From Planctomycetota bacterium (GTDB lineage Bacteria; Planctomycetota; Phycisphaerae; WQYP01): DNA of 13,845 nt. Within the stretch, counting starts at the first letter, position 1, and each line of letters opens with the position of its first letter. The stretch lies in the NCBI GenBank assembly GCA_021826605.1, contig JAKAZF010000019.1, forward strand, positions 1 to 13,845. Direction: 5' to 3'. Below, piece by piece: positions 12,176-13,845 of the stretch. The translations under genes were made by a program, and so were the position numbers. Below the pieces are notes generated by a model. The model worked only from the letters and a program-made list of their open reading frames with translations, made no database searches and was not told where the DNA came from.

Positions 12176-13845
12176 ATGCAGGGAATTCGAAAACGCTTCG
12201 TCAGCATGACATTTATATTGGCTTTAACCGCCGCACCGGTGATTCAAGCCGCAGCGCCCGCAACACCGGCCCTGCCGGCAAACGCCAGCCCTGCGCAAAT
12301 CGCGGCCCAACTGGAAAAAACTCATGCAGCAGCCCAAGTTGCCGCCGCTTTGAAACAAGCCGCCACGCCCGCAGCCAAGGCGCTGTATGGTGCGGCAAAC
12401 ATTTTCTGCACGTGGGATCGCTTCAAAAATGATCCCGCCAGACAGCAGCAGATGGGCACGGAATTTATTAATGATGTCACCAGCTATGTTACATCTGCGG
12501 GTTTTACCGTTGACCCTGGATGGGCATCAGTTCAGGCCCAATTTATTCTGGCCCAATTAACCACCAATGCGGTCAATCAAATTGAATTCTGGTCTGGTAC
12601 GCCGACCCTGCGCATGCAACTCTTGCCTGAAACCAAACTGGCCCGGCAATTGTTGACCCTGGCCTTGAAGCAATACTCCAATGTGGTCACAAAACTCAAT
12701 AATGCCACCACGTTTTCTCACGCCGATGAGCTTCTCTACACCTCTGCCATCAACGGGCAGCGCGATGCAGGTTATTATCTGGCGTACGGCGATTATTTCG
12801 CCGGTCTGGCCAATCCGCCTGCCGGCAAGGCCCGTCAAGCGCTGCTGGCGGCAGCAATTAAGCGAATCTCGGTTTACGCCCGATCGCAAAACAGCGGTGT
12901 GTATTACCGTGCGGTGCTGCTGCGGGGTAAAGCTTATCTTCATAATGGGCAATACAACAAAGCCATCCACGATCTCACGGCCGCCCAAAGCGCTCATGCT
13001 CCGGTCTGGCTGCAGTATGACGCCCGGTATCAGGAAGTGACAGCGTTGCTCCGCAGCGGGAAATATACGCAGGCCGGCGCTAAGCTTAAAACATTTATGG
13101 CCTGGACCAGCAAGCAGGCCGGAGCCAATTCCGTCAGCGCTAAAATGGGGGAGCAACTTCTGGCTTTCCGTATTGCCACTGCATCGGCCAAAACTCTGAC
13201 CAACCCCGCGCAACGGGCCAAAGCACAGGCGGCAGCGGAACAAATTGTCAGCGAGGTCATCAGCAAGGCACCGCAATATCAAAGCCTGATTTTTACCCAC
13301 TTGGCGCAAAGCATTCCGGCAAAAATTGCTTTAGCCAAACTGCCGCCGCTGCAGGTTCTGGCTCTGGCCTGGCTGCATGCGCAAAATCCCACACCCGAGA
13401 GCCAACGCCTGTCTCTGGCTACTGCCGAAAGTCTGTTGAAGCAAAAGAATCTTCCTGCCTCCATCCGGGCGGAGGCCACCTTAATCACCGCCATTACCGC
13501 TGCGCAACTCGGCCAGATGGAATTGGCCGCACGCATGAATGTCGCATTTGTTCGTATGGCCCCGACCGATCCGCGGGCCAAACATGCCATTGGCATGGCG
13601 TTGTCGGAGCTGGCCCAACTCAATGAATCGCGTCAGGTGCCCGCGAGCATTAACTCGCTAACCACCGAAGCCATCAGCCTGGATTGGCGCCATTTTCATG
13701 ACCCGCAAATTCGCTTCCCTTACGCGCTGCAACTGGAAAATTCCGGTCAATATTCCCCTGCCATTAAATTATTTAGTGCCATTGCTCCGAACCGTCCGCT
13801 GTATTTAGACGCGCAATATCAGTTGGTGCGTCTGCGTGCGCAACA
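12176..13845 (+). CDS. Secreted TPR-like helical-repeat protein (partial, runs off window)
   Basis: An open frame of 556 codons runs from ATG 12176 to the window edge without a stop. AAGGGA about ten bases upstream supports the start. A signal peptide is evident: a basic start (MQGIRKRF), a hydrophobic core, and AA-rich cleavage sites around residues 25-27. The mature part is alanine-, glutamine- and leucine-rich and mostly helical. One clear TPR-like unit lies at about 242-308, with the pattern of alternating aromatic and small residues in AYLHNGQYNKAIHDL and the next helix pair. A similar segment, QLENSGQYSPAIKLF, lies near the window end. Periplasmic TPR proteins often scaffold envelope complexes, which fits a place behind ExbBDD. 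The C-terminus and any additional domain are unseen. The function is not recognised. Confidence 0.8.
   Translation, partial: MQGIRKRFVSMTFILALTAAPVIQAAAPATPALPANASPAQIAAQLEKTHAAAQVAAALKQAATPAAKALYGAANIFCTWDRFKNDPARQQQMGTEFINDVTSYVTSAGFTVDPGWASVQAQFILAQLTTNAVNQIEFWSGTPTLRMQLLPETKLARQLLTLALKQYSNVVTKLNNATTFSHADELLYTSAINGQRDAGYYLAYGDYFAGLANPPAGKARQALLAAAIKRISVYARSQNSGVYYRAVLLRGKAYLHNGQYNKAIHDLTAAQSAHAPVWLQYDARYQEVTALLRSGKYTQAGAKLKTFMAWTSKQAGANSVSAKMGEQLLAFRIATASAKTLTNPAQRAKAQAAAEQIVSEVISKAPQYQSLIFTHLAQSIPAKIALAKLPPLQVLALAWLHAQNPTPESQRLSLATAESLLKQKNLPASIRAEATLITAITAAQLGQMELAARMNVAFVRMAPTDPRAKHAIGMALSELAQLNESRQVPASINSLTTEAISLDWRHFHDPQIRFPYALQLENSGQYSPAIKLFSAIAPNRPLYLDAQYQLVRLRAQ

Noticed and set aside
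12557..13309. 250-codon minus-strand ORF
   Set aside because: It lies antisense to the secreted repeat protein, whose frame is open for the full 1.67 kb with a signal peptide and ribosome-binding site. The antisense translation is Arg/Cys/Gly-rich and has no motif.

Overview
The window reads as bacterial chromosome, about half G+C, in which housekeeping genes flank a roughly 6 kb accessory stretch. The best guess for the host is a member of the PVC group, most likely Planctomycetota. The grounds are indirect: an ExbB-ExbD-ExbD-repeat-protein operon led by a membrane-anchored von Willebrand A-like protein, and an excellent sigma-54 promoter. No rRNA or other phylogenetic marker is present, so this stays an inference.

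Left part (1-2595, + strand): a compact metabolic run of glyA (serine hydroxymethyltransferase), a class I glutamine amidotransferase with a GTG start, and dut (dUTPase, also a GTG start). Gaps are 17 and 33 bases. A TATAAT box near the window edge may belong to the promoter.

Middle part (about 2600-8680): an accessory or defence-like region. It holds (i) a leftward two-gene restriction-modification operon, with a putative restriction endonuclease first and an SPPY-type DNA methyltransferase second, overlapping by 11 bases; (ii) a UDP-glucuronate decarboxylase gene (uxs) for nucleotide-sugar metabolism; (iii) a leftward HigB/RelE-like toxin and Xre-type antitoxin pair lying between two perfect 59-bp direct repeats; and (iv) a rightward, overlapping gene pair for an SMC/ABC-like AAA ATPase and a small protein with TOPRIM-like acidic motifs. 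This last pair resembles split OLD/PARIS-type defence systems but matches none that I can name, and it is the best candidate for an undescribed system.

Right part (8680-13845, + strand): a 400-bp noncoding region with inverted TGTGACA-type motifs and then a textbook -24/-12 sigma-54 promoter (GG-N10-GC). It drives an operon of a vWA-like membrane protein with a damaged metal site, an ExbB/TolQ channel protein with its own signal peptide, two ExbD/TolR proteins, and a large secreted helical-repeat protein that runs off the window. The ExbB/ExbD parts predict a proton-motive-force-driven inner-membrane motor. No TonB is seen; the vWA-like and repeat proteins are presumably its periplasmic partners. 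Three of the four gaps between these genes contain a stem-loop, which could tune the relative output of the subunits.
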